Origin: Hemicentrotus pulcherrimus
Taxonomy: Eukaryota; Echinodermata; Echinoidea; Camarodonta; Strongylocentrotidae
NCBI GenBank assembly: GCA_003118195.1
Contig: BEXV01000020.1
Coordinates: 246,434 to 310,433 of the forward strand
Reading direction: 5' to 3'
DNA length: 64,000 nucleotides
Part shown: positions 62,693 to 64,000 of the stretch, piece by piece
Layout of the letters: each line of letters opens with the position of its first letter
How positions within the stretch are numbered: position 1 is the first letter of the stretch
Translations under genes and position numbers: made by a program
The notes under the pieces: generated by a model
What the model saw: the letters and a program-made list of their open reading frames with translations, nothing else
Databases searched by the model: none
What the model was told of the DNA's origin: nothing

Positions 62693-63983
62693 CATAATTG
62701 ATTAATGAATAAGTATTCAAAGATACGTTACAACATTTTAGACATTTCTACTCAGCGCAGTAATATGCTCGGATTTCACTTTCTGTTATATTGGTAAACG
62801 CTTGACGCTCCACAAAAATAACACTTATAATACTATTATCGTGATCAGTGGGATATACCTTCGCATAATAAAGACTGTCTTTAATATAGAGGCCCTTTTT
62901 TTGCTCATAAAATGGCATTGTAGATTGAATTTAACATGCTTTAGTAGTGTTGCCTCTGTGGAATGATGCGATCCATGCGGATAGGGGTTGCTAGGCGCGG
63001 CTACCTAGAAACAAGTACTCCGACATGGTATTATAGACAATGGTTCATTTGCTAAAACCACATTCACAGGGCGTTCGTGGTGAAAGAGATATCACATCGA
63101 TATGACGAGCTCCTTTCAATTTTGATACATCCTTAATTTATTTTTAAACCGTTGTATCATAGTTCGTATAATTCTCTCTTTATAGGGAAAATTTAACGAA
63201 AGAGAAATATATTTATTTTGGTGTGCCTCCTTCCATTTTCTACTTAAATTTACTGTTGGGGGTACATTCCACATAAGAGTTCTAATTGTTCTAGTAAACC
63301 TTTCACAATCAAATAATTTCAACTTTTATCTGAACCCAGATATTAATCTCCTGTATTTCAACATCTACCGTAGACAAACAAATCTCGAGTAAAAACATTA
63401 AATAATGTTTCACAGATAAAATTATTAAACATTTTCCATTTGGCTGAATAATGGCCATGACTATGAACACGGGCCATGGTCTGTACCTGGCATCGGTCGT
63501 GCACAATACAGCCGCATCAGTAAATATTCAAAGCTCATTTACACTCGCAACATTACACGGCCCAGTCAATACAGAGCGAAACAAGGAAGAGGAGTGGTAT
63601 CCATTCTTCGCTGCACTATAGCGGCCGTGTAACACGGCGGCAAATGAGCTTGTCACGTCTCTGCCGCCACTGAGAAGTGACAAGCACCATCCTTCTTGGC
63701 TGTCGAGCCTTGATCCGGGGATTCTTTATGAGTTTGGTGCGGGTTAATAGAGGTCAAGCATCTCCGACCTTGACACAAAGAAGAGCCAAGGGGGTAAAAA
63801 TCAGGTTAGACCATCAATTCGAAACAGAACCAACTAAACCCAAAAACCCTCCAAATATTGCGGTCTAAAAGGAACTGGAACAGAAGCCTGGTTCAAGTCT
63901 ATTTTGAACAGAATTTCGACTCTGTTACAATTTGCAACTATTGTGACGTCGACATTTCTGTTAAACAGTAAATGTCATGTACT

Positions 63984-64000
63984 CCCCCCCCCCCCCCCCC
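63984..64000. repeat. Poly-C run at the window edge
   Basis: Seventeen consecutive C reach the end of the window. Several other C runs in this sequence stop at N, so this may mark another assembly break. Confidence 0.9.

Larger units (their letters stand above)
62687..64000 (+). other. netrin: Start of the downstream netrin intron (continues past the window)
   Basis: From the donor to the window end I see no LE3, NTR-domain or other netrin coding sequence, so the next exon lies beyond 64000. The stretch is AT-rich and ordinary up to about 63.5 kb. A cluster of short self-complementary sequences follows at 63624-63685, and the window ends in a run of 17 C. Confidence 0.8.

Noticed and set aside
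62474..62701. A 75-codon + frame overlapping the netrin exon
   Set aside because: It is in a different frame from the netrin translation, crosses both splice sites and lacks the LE cysteine pattern. It is a shadow of the real exon.

Overview
The window reads as AT-rich animal nuclear DNA, about 62 kb of non-coding sequence with one exon I can identify with confidence. That exon, at 62498-62686 on the + strand, encodes a complete laminin-type EGF module of a netrin (UNC-6 family). It has all eight cysteines, a strong 3' splice site and a consensus 5' splice site, and both flanking introns are phase 1. The residues match deuterostome netrin LE2 very closely. Together with the density of short inverted-repeat elements, CT microsatellites and poly-C tracts, this suggests a marine invertebrate deuterostome, perhaps an echinoderm such as a sea urchin. 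The species is inference.

No other netrin exon (laminin N-terminal domain, LE1, LE3 or the NTR domain) is visible. The rest of the window is therefore most simply a very large upstream intron plus any intergenic DNA, and the start of the downstream intron. The longest open frames are low-complexity CT-repeat translations or are about as long as chance allows in this much sequence.

Layout. 1-12.5 kb: non-coding, with a degenerate 62-bp repeat, a first 80-bp TTAA-flanked element and a decayed, probably mobile-element-derived block at 9.7-11.4 kb with an 89-bp tandem duplication. 12.5-13.3 kb: a foldback-like element of tandem units in opposite orientations. 14-20 kb: a second 80-bp element, GA and CT tracts, a 103-base N gap beside poly-C, and a GC-rich island near 20 kb. 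21.5 kb: a hairpin with two 106-bp arms. 29-31 kb: a third 80-bp-family copy and a decayed + strand coding-like block. 34.56 kb: four TGACCT half-sites including a perfect DR1. 38-40 kb and 46.1-46.6 kb: long pyrimidine-rich tracts. 43.4-45 kb: a degenerate ~100-bp repeat and a GC-rich patch. 47.1-48 kb: two inverted-repeat elements, one 423 bp and bounded by TTAA. 48.7-49.2 kb: a minus-strand coding-like relic with a frame break. 51.6 kb: a GACCAA minisatellite. 52.15-52.94 kb: a ~300-bp duplication that looks like two alleles joined at an N, one with and one without the TTAA-bounded element. 57.6-58.2 kb: a ~87-bp repeat. 61.2 kb: another inverted repeat. 62.5 kb: the netrin exon. 63.6 kb: interleaved inverted repeats in the next intron.

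No prokaryotic genes, operons, CRISPR arrays, rRNA or convincing tRNA genes were seen. All repeat and motif calls were made by eye. No database search was run.
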